From Schistocerca nitens (Eukaryota > Arthropoda > Insecta > Orthoptera > Acrididae), in NCBI RefSeq assembly GCF_023898315.1, contig NC_064622.1, forward strand, positions 166,490,178 to 166,554,177: a stretch of DNA of 64,000 bases. The letters are read 5' to 3'. Position 1 is the stretch's first letter; every line of letters starts with the position of its first letter. Under the pieces are notes generated by a model that saw nothing but the letters and a program-made list of their open reading frames with translations, made no database searches and had not been told where the DNA came from. Below, piece by piece: positions 1 to 12,246 of the stretch. The position numbers were made by a program, and so were the translations under genes.

Positions 1-124
1 TGAAAACAATAGGTTCAGTCAGTCGTAGTTTTACATAACAGTAGTATTATTATTGGAAAGGAAGGACAATTTGGGATTAATGTCCTCTCAACACTGAGGT
101 TATTACAGATCGAGCACAAGCTCA

Positions 125-305
125 GAATGTTTCAATGATGAGGAAGGAGATAGGCCGTGCCCTTTCAAAGGAACCATTCCAGCATTTGCCTGGAGCGATT
201 AAGGGCAATCACGGAAAATTTAAATCTGGATGACTGGACACAGATTAGAACCGTCATCCTCCTGAATGAGAGTCCAGTGTGCTAACCACTGTGCCACCTC
301 ACTTA
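125..305 (-). repeat. tRNA-derived SINE, minus strand
   Basis: Read on the minus strand, the unit starts near 305 with an A-box-like stretch (GGCACAGTGGTTAGCACACT). A B-box-like GGTTCTAATCTGTGTCC follows, then a tRNA-unrelated body ending in a short run of CCTTTGAAAGGGCACGGCC and a CTTCCTCATC-like tail. I recognise this arrangement from memory as a very common tRNA-headed SINE of Schistocerca-type genomes. It is diverged: the B box differs from GGTTCRANYCC at several places. No clear target duplication was found. It is not a functional tRNA gene, since there is no acceptor-stem pairing. Confidence 0.65.
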
Positions 306-1522
306 GTGTGAATTATTATTCATTTGTTTCTTTAGGGAGATGCCTCTCTGATAGAGCAATACAATGTAAACAGTTGATAAAGTCTGTTGTAGCTTTGCTT
401 ACTGACTAAATGACCCATTATTTCTTTTTAATTGAAATCGTCAGCAATTTTCTGTTGGACAACTGGGCTATTCATTCATCCTTCTGAGTGTACTTTTACT
501 GGTTAAACTAAAACAGTAATATGCAATTGGGATACGCATAAGCAAGGAGGTAGACGTCTCAGACGATATGCCGAATTTAAAATAAGTGTTATATATGTTA
601 ATTTAATTATGTGCTGAATAGAGAAATTCTGATTTTCATCATAACTGATTAAAATATTGCTGTGGATTAAGCTGTCTCACATGCAATTAACACGTAACTA
701 ATGAAGCTGGTGTATTTTTGCGGGTAGAAAGTTGACTGAGTTTTCTTAGGGCTGTTTGAAGAAAAAAGCTGCACTAACAAATTTTAACAACAGTTTGCAA
801 TGCATTTTATCTAAAGCTGTGATGATCTTCTTTAATTAAAAATCATTTAAATCTAGCCCTTAACTGCTTGTTCAGACATTTATTTGTGTGGAAGGTAAAT
901 ATTTTGTGTAAAAAATTACACCACAAGCTACATATGTATAAATCTCATCCACATACATAAATCTATCTACATTTCATCACCGGTGAAAAGTGACAGATGT
1001 AGTGTTTTGTGAGGATGAAAACTACTATCACTTTTACACACACCCTGCTTCAGTTTCACAGTTAAAGCTATTCTGGACAACACAGTGAATAGTCTGTAAC
1101 CACGTCCACATCCCTCTGGATTGCTGTGAGTGACAATCGGACTTGCCTGATCCCCGGTGCACTGAATTCTGAGTGGAAGTAAGTGACAGTTATGGTGTCG
1201 TTAAATCATTATTGTTGACTGCACTCTATTATCATTTGTCACCACTGTTATTAACGTTCTGGTATTTGCTTTTTATTTAATGTCAATAATTAACTTTTAG
1301 TTCAGTTTTACATATGTGTTTATGCAGTGTGTTTGCTTGACAGTGAACTTCACTCAGTTGCATGAGAATGGGAGAAATCATACGACTGGATAAAAAGGCA
1401 ATTCTCAAAATAAATTTGATGCAGTGTACAAAATCTGCAAGGACGAACCATATGAGACAGCATTAAAGAAAATGAACAAATGATGACAAATATTTATCAC
1501 AACTTCTGCAGGGGACAGTATA
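306..1522. other. Gene-free AT-rich stretch
   Basis: No open frame of meaningful length and no repeat that I could identify. The sequence is AT-rich and ends at the TA target site of the Tc1 element. Confidence 0.5.
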
Positions 1523-1524
1523 TA

Positions 1525-2923
1525 CACTCCTGGAAATTGAAATAAGAACACCGTGAATTCATTGTCCCAGGAAGGGGAAACTTTATTGACACATTCCTGG
1601 GGTCAGATACATCACATGATCACACTGACAGAACCACAGGCACATAGACACAGGCAACAGAGCATGCACAATGTCGGCACTAGTACAGTGTACATCCACC
1701 TTTCGTAGCAATGCAGGCTGCTATTCTCCCATGGAGACGATCGTAGAGATGCTGGATGTAGTCCTGTGGAACGGCTTGCCATGCCATTTCCACCTGGCGT
1801 CACAGTTGGACCAGCGTTCGTGCTGGACGTGCAGACCGCGTGAGACGACGCTTCATCCAGTCCCAAACATGCTCAATGGGGGACAGATCCGGAGATCTTG
1901 CTGGCCAGGGTAGTTGACTTACACCTTCTAGAGCACGTTGGGTGGCACGGGATACATGCGGACGTGCATTGTCCTGTTGGAACAGCAAGTTCCCTTGCCG
2001 GTCTAGGAATGGTAGAACGATGGGTTCGATGACGGTTTGGATGTACCGTGCACTATTCAGTGTCCCCTCGACGATCACCAGTGGTGTACGGCCAGTGTAG
2101 GAGATCGCTCCTCACACCATGATGCCGGGTGTTGGCCCTGTGTGCCTCAGTCGTATGCAGTCCTGATTGTGGCGCTCACCTGCACGGCGCCAAACACGCA
2201 TACGACCATCATTGGCACCAAGGCAGAAGCGACTCTCATCGCTGAAGACGACACGTCTCCATTCGTCCCTCCATTCACGCCTGTCGCGACACCACTGGAG
2301 GCGGGCTGCACGATGTTGGGGCGTGAGCGGAAGACGGCCTAACGGTGTGCGGGACCGTAGCCCAGCTTCATGGAGACGGTTGCGAATGGTCCTCGCTGAT
2401 ACCCCAGGAGCAACAGTGTCCCTAATTTGCTGGGAAGTGGCGTAGGATCCTACGGTCTTGGCGTGCATCCGTGCGTCGCTGCAGTCCGGCCTCAGGTCGA
2501 CGGGCACGTGCACCTTCCGCCGACCACTGACGACAACATTGATGTACTGTGGAGACCTCACGCCCCACGTGTTGAGCAATTCGGCGGTACGTCCACTCGG
2601 CCTCCCGCATGCCCACTATACGCCCTCGCTCAAAGTCCGTCAACTGCACATACGGTTCACGTCCACGCTGTCGCGGCATGCTACCAGTGTTAAAGACTGC
2701 GATGGAGCTCTGTATGCCACGGCAAACTGGCTGACACTGACGGCGGCGGTGCACAAATGCTGCGCAGCTAGCGCCATTCGACGGCCAACACCGCGGTTCC
2801 TGGTGTGTCCGCTGTGCCGTGCGTGTGATCATTGCTTGTACAGCCCTCTCGCAGTGTCCGGAGCAAGTATGGTGGGTCTGACACACCGGTGTCAATGTGT
2901 TCTTTTTTCCATTTCCAGGAGTG
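1525..2923 (-). mobile_element. Tc1-like DNA transposon, about 1.4 kb
   Basis: Terminal inverted repeats are clear. The left end begins CACTCCTGGAAATTGAAATA, and the reverse complement of the right end begins CACTCCTGGAAATGGAAAAA, so about 27 bp match imperfectly. TA dinucleotides at 1523-1524 and 2924-2925 are the target duplication typical of the Tc1/mariner superfamily. The single transposase frame is on the minus strand and broken. Length and ends fit a full-length but inactive copy. Confidence 0.9.
1690..2679 (-). pseudogene. Tc1-like transposase, broken
   Basis: The start is ATG at 2679 (MPRQRGREP). It opens an N-terminal helix-turn-helix region (FERGRIVGMREAEWTYRRIA, then EVSTVHQCCRQW). 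The catalytic core is recognisable: first Asp in FSDESRF, second in FQQDNARPH, and Glu in SPDLSPIEHVWD. By my count 32 residues separate the last two, slightly under the usual Tc1 spacing of 34. The gene is inactive. A frameshift lies near 2455, after the DARQDRRI segment. A TGG-to-TGA change follows GIMV at about 2109-2111. An in-frame TGA at 1797-1799 precedes the C-terminal RQVEMAWQAVPQDYIQ segment. Everything needed by the family except an intact frame is present, which suggests moderate age. Confidence 0.85.
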
Positions 2924-2925
2924 TA

Positions 2926-3464
2926 CTTCAAAAGCAGGTGATTAATCACAAAACAAAGATAAAAAATTGTATCCTATGTTTTCCAAACATATCACCTCAG
3001 AATTTACCGAACGAGAACAGTCGGGACAGATACAAACTAGTGGGAAGACAGAGACAGAGCTTCAATAAATTCAAATTACAAAAGTAACTGTTCATTTACT
3101 TAAACAACAATTTACAATGTAGCAGCAATATCAGCCTTTCGAAAGCAATCAAAACCTGATATGTGATGCTAGAAGTAACTAAAATTTCAGAATCAAGTAA
3201 ATAAGTAATTTTGAAAATACTTTAAATAAGAGACATTATCTGTCTCTAAAAATGTTGGCAACCCTAGTTATGGTTCAAGTGTAACCAAAAAGGCTGAAAA
3301 ATATGTAAGTGAAAACACTCCTCCCAGGAGACTGAGGGAAAACATTCATGTAACTGCTATAACTGTCAGAGACTTATGTCTGTCAGTTGTCTCGCATTAA
3401 GAGAAATAACGCAGACCTAGAGAGTGAGTAAAAGACATTGATACAGCTGATGTGACAGCAGAGA
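2926..3464. other. Gene-free stretch
   Basis: About 540 bases with no convincing coding signal and no recognised repeat. Confidence 0.45.
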
Positions 3465-4190
3465 CACCTTCACCTACATCTGTACTCTGCAAACCACTGT
3501 GAACTACATGGCAGAGGGTAAGTCTCATTGAATCAGTTATTAGGGTTTCTTACTGTTCCATTCACATATTGAGCACGTGACAAATGATTGTTGAATGCCT
3601 CTGTGCATGCTGTAATTATTTTACCTTGTCCTCATGGTGCCTATGTGAGTGATACATCGGGGGTTGTAGTATATTCCTAGAGTAATCATTTAAAGCCTGT
3701 TCATGAAACTTGGTTAGCAGACTTTCTCAGGTTAGTTTATGTGTATCTTCAAGCGACTGAAAGTTCAGTTTATTCAGCATCTCAGTTAACACTCCCACAG
3801 CTCACACCTGTGACAACTTGTGCTGCCATTCTCTGCATATGTTCAATATCTACTGTAACCAATCTCCTTTCTACATCGATTGCACTTCCCCAGTATTCTA
3901 CAAATAAACCAAAATCTACAACCTGCTTTATCCACAACTGAGCCTATGCAATCATTCCATTTCATATCCCTACAAAGCATTACACCCAGGTATTTATATG
4001 AGTCAGTTGATTCCAGCTGTGACTCATTAATATTATAGTCATAGGAAACTAAATTTTTTCATTTTGTGAAATATACAATTTTACATTTCTGGACATTTAA
4101 AGCAAGTTGCCAATCTTTGTATCATGTTGAAATCTTCTCAAGATCTGACTGAATATTTATGCAGCTTTATTTGACTGAAGAACAGCAACT
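3465..4190 (-). mobile_element. Old LINE 3' fragment (CR1/Jockey-like)
   Basis: The plus strand begins CACCTACATCTGTACTCTGC, which resembles the reverse complement of the (TGTAGA)n-type 3' end of the LINE at 61667-62703. The middle of the fragment (about 3540-3830) closely matches the reverse complement of 35780-36110, for example around TATGTGAGTGATACAT and TCATTTAAAGCC. These are therefore two members of one family in opposite orientation. No open frame survives. Assignment to the clade rests on the shared 3' end and on the better-preserved relatives in the window. Confidence 0.55.
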
Positions 4191-4922
4191 GACTGGCCAA
4201 TGGGTTGTCTCATTACTTCCTGTACGACATTTACAAGATAATGCATTTTAATAAAAGAATACATTGTCCATTGAAGGCTGTATTGAGCTTTTTTGAAATC
4301 GTGCTATTAGCTAATTTCTGTCACGAGCCATTATCAATCACATTTGCTTCGTCCTGTATTAGATAGAAAATGTGCTTGATACTGGCTCACGGCTGAAATT
4401 AGCTAATAGTGTGACTTTAATAAAGCACAATACAACCTACAAGACAATGTATTCCTTTTTTAAAAACTTAGACGCTATGGATCCCTATGGTAGAAAAATC
4501 TTCATAACCCATTTTAAATGCCACTTTCTGGTAACAGGTCTACTGAGACTTGTAACTAAGTTACTGAAAAATAATATTTATTACAGTCAATTGGGAAAAC
4601 TTTGTAGCACTTTTTCCATTTTTTTGAAATACTGGACACAAAAAATCAATTCCACATCACAACAGACATTGTAACATTTTACATCTATAGTTACTGAGTG
4701 CCTGGGAAAGTTAAAATATATACTAAATATGTCCTTTTAGAGTAAAATTTCAAATTTAATACTGGTACAAATTACACTGCCATTTAGAGCAACTTTAGAC
4801 CAGTCTTAAAAAGCATTGTACTTTCCCTATACGTAATGCTCTGGGTAATTTTAGATCATGCCAGAGGGAAATAATAAGGAGTAAAAACAGTGTTAATTCA
4901 GTACTGCAGGTTTATTTTGAAA
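4191..4922. other. Gene-free AT-rich stretch
   Basis: No coding frame of interest. It contains a spurious 100-codon frame of AT-rich composition with no recognisable domain. Nothing else was identified. Confidence 0.45.
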
Positions 4923-5235
4923 GACCAGTGGTAACACCGGTTCTCATCTGGTCACTGAAGTTAAGTACTGTGGGGCTGGGATAGCACTTGGATGGGTGAC
5001 CATCTGGACTGCAGAGCACTGTTAGCAAGTGGGGTGCATTCAGCCCTTGCGAGGCAAACTGGGGAGCTACTTGACTGAAAGTAGCGGCTCTGGTCTTCTA
5101 AACTGACATACAGCTGGAGAGTGGTTTGCCGACCACATACCCCTCCATATCCGCATCCAGTGACGCCTGTGGGCTAAGTATGACACAGTGGCAGGTCGGT
5201 ACTGTTGGGCCTTCCAAGGCCTGTTCGGACGGAGT
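4923..5235 (+). repeat. 5S-rRNA-derived SINE (SINE3-like)
   Basis: The first 100 bases resemble the internal promoter half of 5S rRNA. GGTTCTCATCTGGTCACTGA matches the region of the A box, AGTTAAG follows, and CACTTGGATGGGTGACCATC matches the C box (5S: TACTTAGATGGGGGACCG). The remaining roughly 200 bases (AGCTGGAGAGTGG, then CCGCATCCAGTGACGCC, then CCTTCCAAGGCCTGTTCGG) are unrelated to 5S and match a repeat I recall from Schistocerca. A 5S head on a non-5S body is the structure of SINE3-class elements transcribed by RNA polymerase III. It is not a 5S gene, because the 5' end and the terminal stem are missing. Confidence 0.75.
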
Positions 5236-5239
5236 AAGA

Positions 5240-7070
5240 TATTTGCATTGACTTTAATTGGGAAAATTACAGTTTCGTTACTGGTGGGTGTGATTAAGAC
5301 ATCCTGTGTAACTTTACTAAGTACCTTCTATGAAAACTACCTAGAACAGATAGTTAGGAACCCCACTCATAATGGAAATATATTGGATCCAATGGCAACA
5401 AACAGACCTGACCACTTTGAGGATGTTCACAACAAAACTGGTAACAGTGACCACAATGCGGTTGTGGCAACAATGATTACCAATGTACAAAGGACAACTA
5501 AAACAAGTAGAAATATATATATCCTTCTGTAAACTAGATAAAAAATCAGTAGTGTCATATCCCAATGAGGAACTTGAAACTTCCTGCACGGGGCAGGAGC
5601 ACATAGAGGAACTCTGGCTCAAGTTTAAAAGAATAGTTGGCCATGCACTGGGTAGATATGTACCAGTAGAAGAGTTCAGAAATGGTAGAGAACCTCCGTT
5701 GTATACAGCCACTGTACAGAAACTTCTAAAGAAACAGAGATTACTGCATAATAGATGTAAAACACAGTGTAGGGCTATAGATAGAGAGATGCTGAATGAA
5801 ATGTGTTTGGCTGTCAAGAGAGCAATGCATGAGGTCTTCAATGATTACCATAGCAGAATGCTGCAAGTGATCTTTCACAGAATCCGAAGAAATTCCGGTC
5901 GTAAGCAAAGGCTGTGTTAGTGGCACCAAAGTTAGGATACAATCCCTAGCAAATGTGACAGGCACTGAAATTGCAGGTAGCGAGGCAAAAACTGAAATGC
6001 CTAACTCTGTTGCCAAATGTCACTTTACAAAGGAAAACCCAAGACAATTGCCCCAATTTAATCTTCATGCCACTGAAAAGCTGAATGTAATAAGTATTAG
6101 TGTCAGTGGTGTTGAGAAACAGCTGAAATTGTTAAAACTGAACAAAGCTCCAGGCCCCGAAGGAATCCCTGTCAGATTCTACACTGAATTTGTGGCTGAG
6201 TTAGGCCCTCTCAACCTACAAGAAGGATAAAAGAAGTGCTGTGCAATATTCTTGACATTGATTTGTTGTAGAATTTTAGAACATATTCTGAGCTCAAACA
6301 TAACGAGGTATCTTGAACAGAATGACATTCTCAATGCCAATCAGCTTGGATTTTGTAAACATTGATCATGTGAAACCCAACTTGCATATTTCTCATGAGA
6401 TACTGAAAGTTTTGGATCATGGCAGTATTTCTTCATCTGACTCAGTACCACACGTATGCTTATTGTCAAAAGTTCGATCATATGGGGTATCAGGTGAAAT
6501 TTGTGGCTGGACTGAAGACTTTTAGGTAGGGAGCATGTTATCTTGGATGGAGAGTCATTGTCAGATGAAGAAGTAACTTTGGGTGTGCCCCAGAGAAGTG
6601 TGTTGGGATCATTGCTTTTTATATTGTATATTAATGATCTTACAGGTAATGTTAATAGTAAAATCAGGCTTTTTGCAGATGATGCAGTTATCTATAATGA
6701 AGTACTATTTGAAAGAAGCTGCATAAATATTTAGTCAGATCTTGATAAGATTTCAAAGTGGTGCAGAGATTGGCAACTTGCTCCAAACGTTCAGAAATGT
6801 AAAATGTTGCACTTCACAAAACGAAAAAACATAGTATCCTATAATATCAATTAGTCACAGTTAGAATCGGCCAACTCATACAAACGTCTAGGTGTAACAC
6901 TTTGTAGGGATATGAAATGGAATAAGCACATAGGCTCAGTCATACGCAAAGCAGGTGGTAGACTCTGGTTTATTGGTAGAATACTGTGGAAGTGTAATCA
7001 GTCTACAAAGGAGATTGCTTAGAAAATAAAGCAGTATCATAAGTGTATAAATGCTCTTCTACATCCAACA
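5240..7070 (+). mobile_element. Non-LTR retrotransposon (CR1/Jockey-like), decayed
   Basis: Reading frames on the plus strand give, in order: an endonuclease C-terminal part (NYLEQIVRNPTHNGNILDP, then NSDHNAVVA); a linker (KKQRLLHNRCKTQCRAIDRE); reverse transcriptase entry (KLNKAPGPEGIPVRFY); and the palm with GVPQRSVLGSLLFILYINDL and the catalytic FADDAVIY. The thumb follows (WCRDWQLAPNVQKCK, then FIGRILWKCNQSTKEIA). Several stops and frame changes separate these blocks, for example TAG after CINI near 6732 and a TAG within the thumb near 7019. A second copy of the same family lies at 54010-55830, and 61667-62703 is a relative. The 5' end is truncated. Confidence 0.8.
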
Positions 7071-8479
7071 ACATAAATGAGGAAAGTAAAATTTTCAGTC
7101 AACAAATGATATTGCAACACTGAAGCTTGGCTGCAGCAGCAGCCATGACGAATATTTAAATGGCATTACAATCCTTACCTTAGCAGACAGCCTTATCTGT
7201 GTATCACTATTTGTTTATTGAAGATAACAAGTTTCACATTTGTAATTGGAGTAGTGAGTTACACTTGTTGAAAATGACTGATATATTGTAGCTAAGAGTG
7301 AAACAGAAGGGCAGAAGCAGGACAAAGAGGGCTTATTAGAATTGTTTGAATATCTGAGCTTGCTTAAGAAACTTTTATCCAATAGAACAACTGTCAAGAG
7401 AATTATTTTTCAGATATATGGTGTTCATATTGCTTCCTTGCTATGCTAATTATTTAGGCCAACCACAACCCTGAAACTTAATTATTCCTTTTATTAAAGC
7501 ATTTTTATAATACGGATGAATTCTTATGGCTCAGTTTTGCTAATGAACACTTTATTGTAGCTTCATTGTTCAAAAAACAGTACTGTAAGACGAATAGGGA
7601 GTGAAACCACTTAATGTTTGAATGTTAATGGATCCTAGGACTACGGAAGCACAACTCAATGTAGAAACCATGCTGTTATGACAGCAGATTTGCAAGTCAT
7701 AAATGAAGTGTCATTGGGGGAAAAGCAAAATTTGATAGAAATGTATTTGTTAACACATGCAAGGCTTACAGTGTCATACTTCCAAAATAGTAGTTACTTA
7801 ACCCAGATCGTCGCACAATCTGTGTCATCTGCTCAGAAGGGCATCATTTATGAAAGTCAAATAGTGAGGTGTTATGAAGTTACTAAGTGAAAAATCAATC
7901 TGTAACCTACTGCAGAACAGTCAAAATATTTTTAAGACCCAAATGAGTGAAGGCTATCTGTACTGTCATTGCATCTGCAGTTTTAAATAACTGTTGCTCA
8001 TGCATATTCAAGTCTGCGAGGAAAGGCCTTTACTTGTGGACTCACAAGCAGCTCAAGGGCATTCCTGTAAAAGTTCAAACTAGATTTTACAACTAAACAA
8101 TGGAAAGTCCCACTCTTGGTCCTCCACAATCCAATAAGTCACCTTTCCTCAATAATGTTGACCTCCACCTCGTTACATTACACATATGCTGGAAAATGCC
8201 CAGCCAGCTAAGTTAAGATCTTAAAATCTTAAGGGCTTGAAAGTATTGTTTGGATACAATGGTGATGGTGCGACCACCAGCTAGGACAGCACCAGGGAAT
8301 TCCTACCCGGCAGTGGTTAGCAAGTTGATACAAAGCACTGGTCAGTGCAGATGCAAGGCACAAAGAACTAATACTTCTGGTATTTTTAAAAGTGAAGGAA
8401 TATACAAACATTAAAGACTGCATAGTAATTCAACCCCTCATTGCAGAACTAAGCTAGGTACACCGCAAACACCAAGCAG
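7071..8479. other. Gene-free stretch
   Basis: About 1.4 kb of AT-rich sequence with only short unconvincing frames. No element ends were recognised. Confidence 0.45.
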
Positions 8480-11275
8480 TTGTAATGCTTCTATTGTACA
8501 CTGATACCTGCAGTATCTCTAAATTTAAGAACATACACATTCATAAATTTTGCCTAGAACAGCTTATGGAAGCATGTACAACAGAAGTAGAATTTCACAA
8601 AAAAATCCTTCATAATAATAAGTGTATATCGAATACCTGCAAGTAACTTTAATCTGTTCATAAACCACCTTGAAGCTGTACTGGCCCATTTAACAACCAA
8701 AAACAAATAGTGGTTGCTGGTGACCTCAATGTAGATTTCCTTAAAGACTTTCCCAATAAGAACTCATATGAGTTAATAACACTATCATTCAACTTAATTC
8801 CCACAGTAAAGTTCCCAACTAGGGTAGCCAATTGCTCAGCCATTGATAATATCTTCATAGAAAAGTCCAATGAACAAAATTATATTACAAAACCAATAGT
8901 CAATGGCCTTTCATGCCATGACATGCAGTTCCTTCTGTTAAATGTTAATACTGAACAGGATATAAAATCTGAACTCAAGAGGGTAATCAATAAGCCAAAA
9001 ATTGATTATTTTAGGATACTCCTCAGAGACAGTCACTGGAGTGATGTTTACAGTTCTCAAGACATGAAAGAAAAATAAAACACTTTTGTTAATAAAGTGC
9101 TTACCTTATTTGAATACTGTTTTCCCCCCAAAACTAACCAAGATTAGAGCAAAGTCTACAAAGAAGCTATGGATTACACAAGGAATAGAGGTATCTTGTA
9201 AAACAAACAGAAAATTGTACCTGTCAATCCGAAACAGTTCCGATGCTGATGCTATAGCACATTACAAGAAATACTGCAAAATATTAAAGTCTGTAATATG
9301 GACATCAAAGCAAATATATTACAAGGAAAAGATAGTCATATCAGATAACAAAATAAATACAATATGGGATATAGTGAAGGAGGAGACTGGTAGAAACAGA
9401 CATGAAGCGGAGCAAATAGCATTAAGAATAAATAATACATTGGTGACAGATGTGTATAGTATTGCAGAACTTTTTAACACATATTTTATAACTGTTACTG
9501 AAAAGATGGGGCTGTCAGGTTCTGTAGATGCTGCCATGGGATACCTCAGACCAGACATTTCAAGTAACTTCCATTATATGAATTTGATCCTTACTACCCC
9601 AGCAAAGTAACGTCCATCATAAAATCTTTAAAATCAAAAACATCTAGTGGTATCAAAAGTCAATTAAAGAATGTGATTCTGAGTTAAGTAACATATTAAG
9701 CTATCTGTGTAACCAGTCATTTATCAGTGGAATATTTCCTGAATGGTTGAAATATGCTGAAGTTAAACCACTGTTTAAGAAGAGAGATAAAGAATTAGCG
9801 TCAAATTTCTGTCCAATTTCACTTTTGCCAGCATGCTCAAAAATTTTAGAAAAGGTAATGTACAATTGGCTTTACAACCATCTTATCACAAATAACATAC
9901 TGCCAAAGTTGCAGTTTGGATTTCTAAAGGGTTCTGATACTGAGAAGGCTATCTACACTTACAGTGAAAATGTACTTAATTCATTAGACAAGAAACTGCA
10001 GGCAACTGGTATATTTTGTGATCTGTCAAAGGCACTTGACTCTATAAATCACAATATCCTTTTAAGTAGAATATTACGGTGTAACAGGAAATGCATCAAA
10101 ATGGTTTATATCTTATATCTCTGGAAAGGAACAAAGAGTGTTATTAGGAAAGAGACATGTATTAAGTTATCAGGCAGCATCCAACTGGCAACTAATTACG
10201 TGTGGGGTCCCACAAGGTTCCATCTTAGGGCCCTTACTTTTTAAAGTGTATATCAGTGACCTTTCATCAGTAACATTACCAGATGCCAAGTTTGCCGATA
10301 TACAAACATTGCAATAAATAGCAAATGAAGTGTAGTCTTAGAGAAAGAGATCAGCTAATAAAATATTTGCAGACATTAATCACTGGTTTCTAGCCAATTC
10401 TTCCTCACTAAACTTAAAAAAAAAAAAAAAAAAAAAACTACATGCGGTTCAGAATTTGGAAGGGGTGTTCCACAAGTATATGCCTAACATATGACGACAA
10501 GCAGATAGAAGTAGTGGACAATGTTAAATTCTTTGGATTACAGCTTGATATTAAATTCAAATGGGAGGAGCACACCACAGAACTGCTGAAGCATCTTAAC
10601 AAATCTCTATGTGAAATGCGAATTCTGTCAGACAAAGGTGATATATAGAAATGAAAAAGCTGGCATACTATGCTTACTTTCACTCCATAATGTCATATGG
10701 GATTATTTCTTGGGTAAGTCATCAACTCAAGCTAAAGTTTTCTGGGCACAAAAACCTGCAATAAAAGTTGCATTTCATGTGAACTCAAGAACATCCTGCA
10801 GACTCCTGTTTAGGGAACTACGGATACTAACTACTGCTTCCCAATATATTTATTCCTTAATAAAATTTGTCATTAAAAATATATCACTTTTTCAAACCAA
10901 CAGCCCAGTTCATGAAATCAATACTAGAAATAAGAAAAATCGTCACAAGGATTTAGTCACTTACTCTTGTACAAAAAGGTGTGCATTATTCAGGAACACG
11001 CATTTTCAGTAACTTGCCAGCAGCCATAAAAAGCTTAACAACCAATGAAATTCAGTTTAAGAGAAGCCCAAAGGATTTATTGTTGGCTAAAACTGCTTCT
11101 ACTCCATTGATGAATTTATCAGTAGAACCAACAGATTTTGTGTGTGTGTGTGTGTGTTATATGCAGTTCAATCTAACTTCTGCACCATTTCAGTGCAGTA
11201 ATGTGTTCATTGTAAATTGTAGTAGTACTCACTGCAGATCAATTGGAATGAAAGTAAATCTAATCTAAATAATAT
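8480..11275 (+). mobile_element. Non-LTR retrotransposon (CR1/L2/Jockey-like), nearly full pol, broken
   Basis: The endonuclease reads FIIISVYRIPASNFNLF, then VVAGDLNVDFLKD, with its SDH-type motif changed to SCHD. The linker is at 9086-9610. The reverse transcriptase at 9747-10244 has SNFCPISLLPACSKILEKV, LQFGFLKGSDTEKAIY and motif A GIFCDLSKALDSINHNI. Motif B is degraded. The catalytic FADD is changed to FADI near 10295. The thumb is at 10442-10648 (VDNVKFFGLQLDIKFKWEEH) and the C-terminal piece at 10990-11060 (SGTRIFSNLPAAIK). Frameshifts fall near 9080 and 9600-9650, and others follow. A run of 22 A lies inside the reverse transcriptase. The 3' end is near 11275, after AAATCTAATCTAAATAA. 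It belongs to a different family from the LINE at 5.2 kb. Confidence 0.8.
10416..10437 (+). repeat. A22 homopolymer inside LINE reverse transcriptase
   Basis: An uninterrupted run of 22 A sits between the CTAAACTTA and CTACATGCGG parts of the reverse transcriptase. Relatives have only a short Lys/Asn stretch here. It is internal to the element and is not a 3' poly(A) tail, because the thumb domain continues in a recognisable frame downstream. Confidence 0.8.
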
Positions 11276-12000
11276 GTTAGTTAGCTTCGGAGTGCAAGCA
11301 AAGTAACTGAGAGTTATATAAAGTTTAATCACAAGTAAGCACTAACGCAGTCTTGACATACACTGCGCCACACGTTAGCCTTGGGCTCTAGCTGTTGGGT
11401 GTGAACACTAGACAGCCAGTATCAGTCTAGTAATAGGTTACAACTTAGATTTAGTGCATACCAGGGTCAGATCACTATGTTCTCCACACAGACACAATCA
11501 GGGAATCCAGCATGAGGCTTTCATCAGCAATTATCTGTGCATTCTACTTGTTAATTATTTCTCCGATACAGTGCTGTGCGGAAGAATATTATAAATTATT
11601 TATATGAAATTACTAGTGCAGTACAGGATGATTATAAACAGTCTGTAAAACTTGGAAGGGTATTACAGGTCAGTGCACACAGAGAAACAACTGTTAAGAA
11701 AAACTTTTGATATGCTGTGCCATTTCTGAGTTAATTGGAGTTGATGTTAGCCAATAAAAACATTTGATATGCTGCACAATTTCTGAGTTAATTAGAGTTG
11801 ATGTTAGCCACTTAGGCCATTGCGCACTAAAATTCAAGCAAACCACCAGATACAATTAGTGGCTGTTGTTCTCATGGGGTATATGATAGCACATGACACT
11901 GCTCAGCCTTTGGCTCGGGTTCAACCTTTATTAATATTCCCCGGCCAAATGTTGGAAATGGTGCAATGAATCAATTTTTTTTTTCTTAAGAATTATATCT
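11276..12000. other. Gene-free stretch with a small tandem duplication
   Basis: There is no coding signal. It contains two adjacent copies of an approximately 49 bp unit (11705-11753 and 11763-11810) that begin TTTGATATGCTG and end GATGTTAGCCA, differing at a few bases. Confidence 0.6.
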
Positions 12001-12246
12001 CACAAGGGAACCTCCCCATCGCACCCCCCTCAGATTTAGTTATAAGTTGGCACAGTGGATAGGCCTTGAAAAACTGAACACAGATCAATCGAGAAAACAG
12101 GAAGAAGTTGTGTGGAACTATGAAAAAAATTAGCAAAATATACAAACTGAGTAGTCCATGCCGAAGATAGGCAACATCAAGGGGAATGTGTGCTCAAGAG
12201 CGTCATGGTCCCGTGGTCAGGGTGAGCAGCTGCGGAATGAGAGGTC
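12001..12246 (+). repeat. Dispersed repeat with tRNA-like promoter remnant
   Basis: The unit runs from CACAAGGGAACCTCCCCATC to a tRNA-like stretch, CCCGTGGTCAGGGTGAGCAG then GAGAGGTCC, where it stops before the B box. I recognise the unit from memory as a very frequent Schistocerca repeat that normally continues with a B-box-like GGTTC. This copy is therefore truncated at its 3' side. Confidence 0.6.

Noticed and set aside
1671-2693. Long plus-strand frames across the Tc1 element, and similar plus-strand frames over the I-clade LINEs
   Set aside because: They are antisense shadows of the minus-strand transposase or LINE frames.
4923-5040. A 5S rRNA gene
   Set aside because: Only the internal promoter region is similar; the 5' part and the closing stem are missing and the sequence continues into a SINE body.
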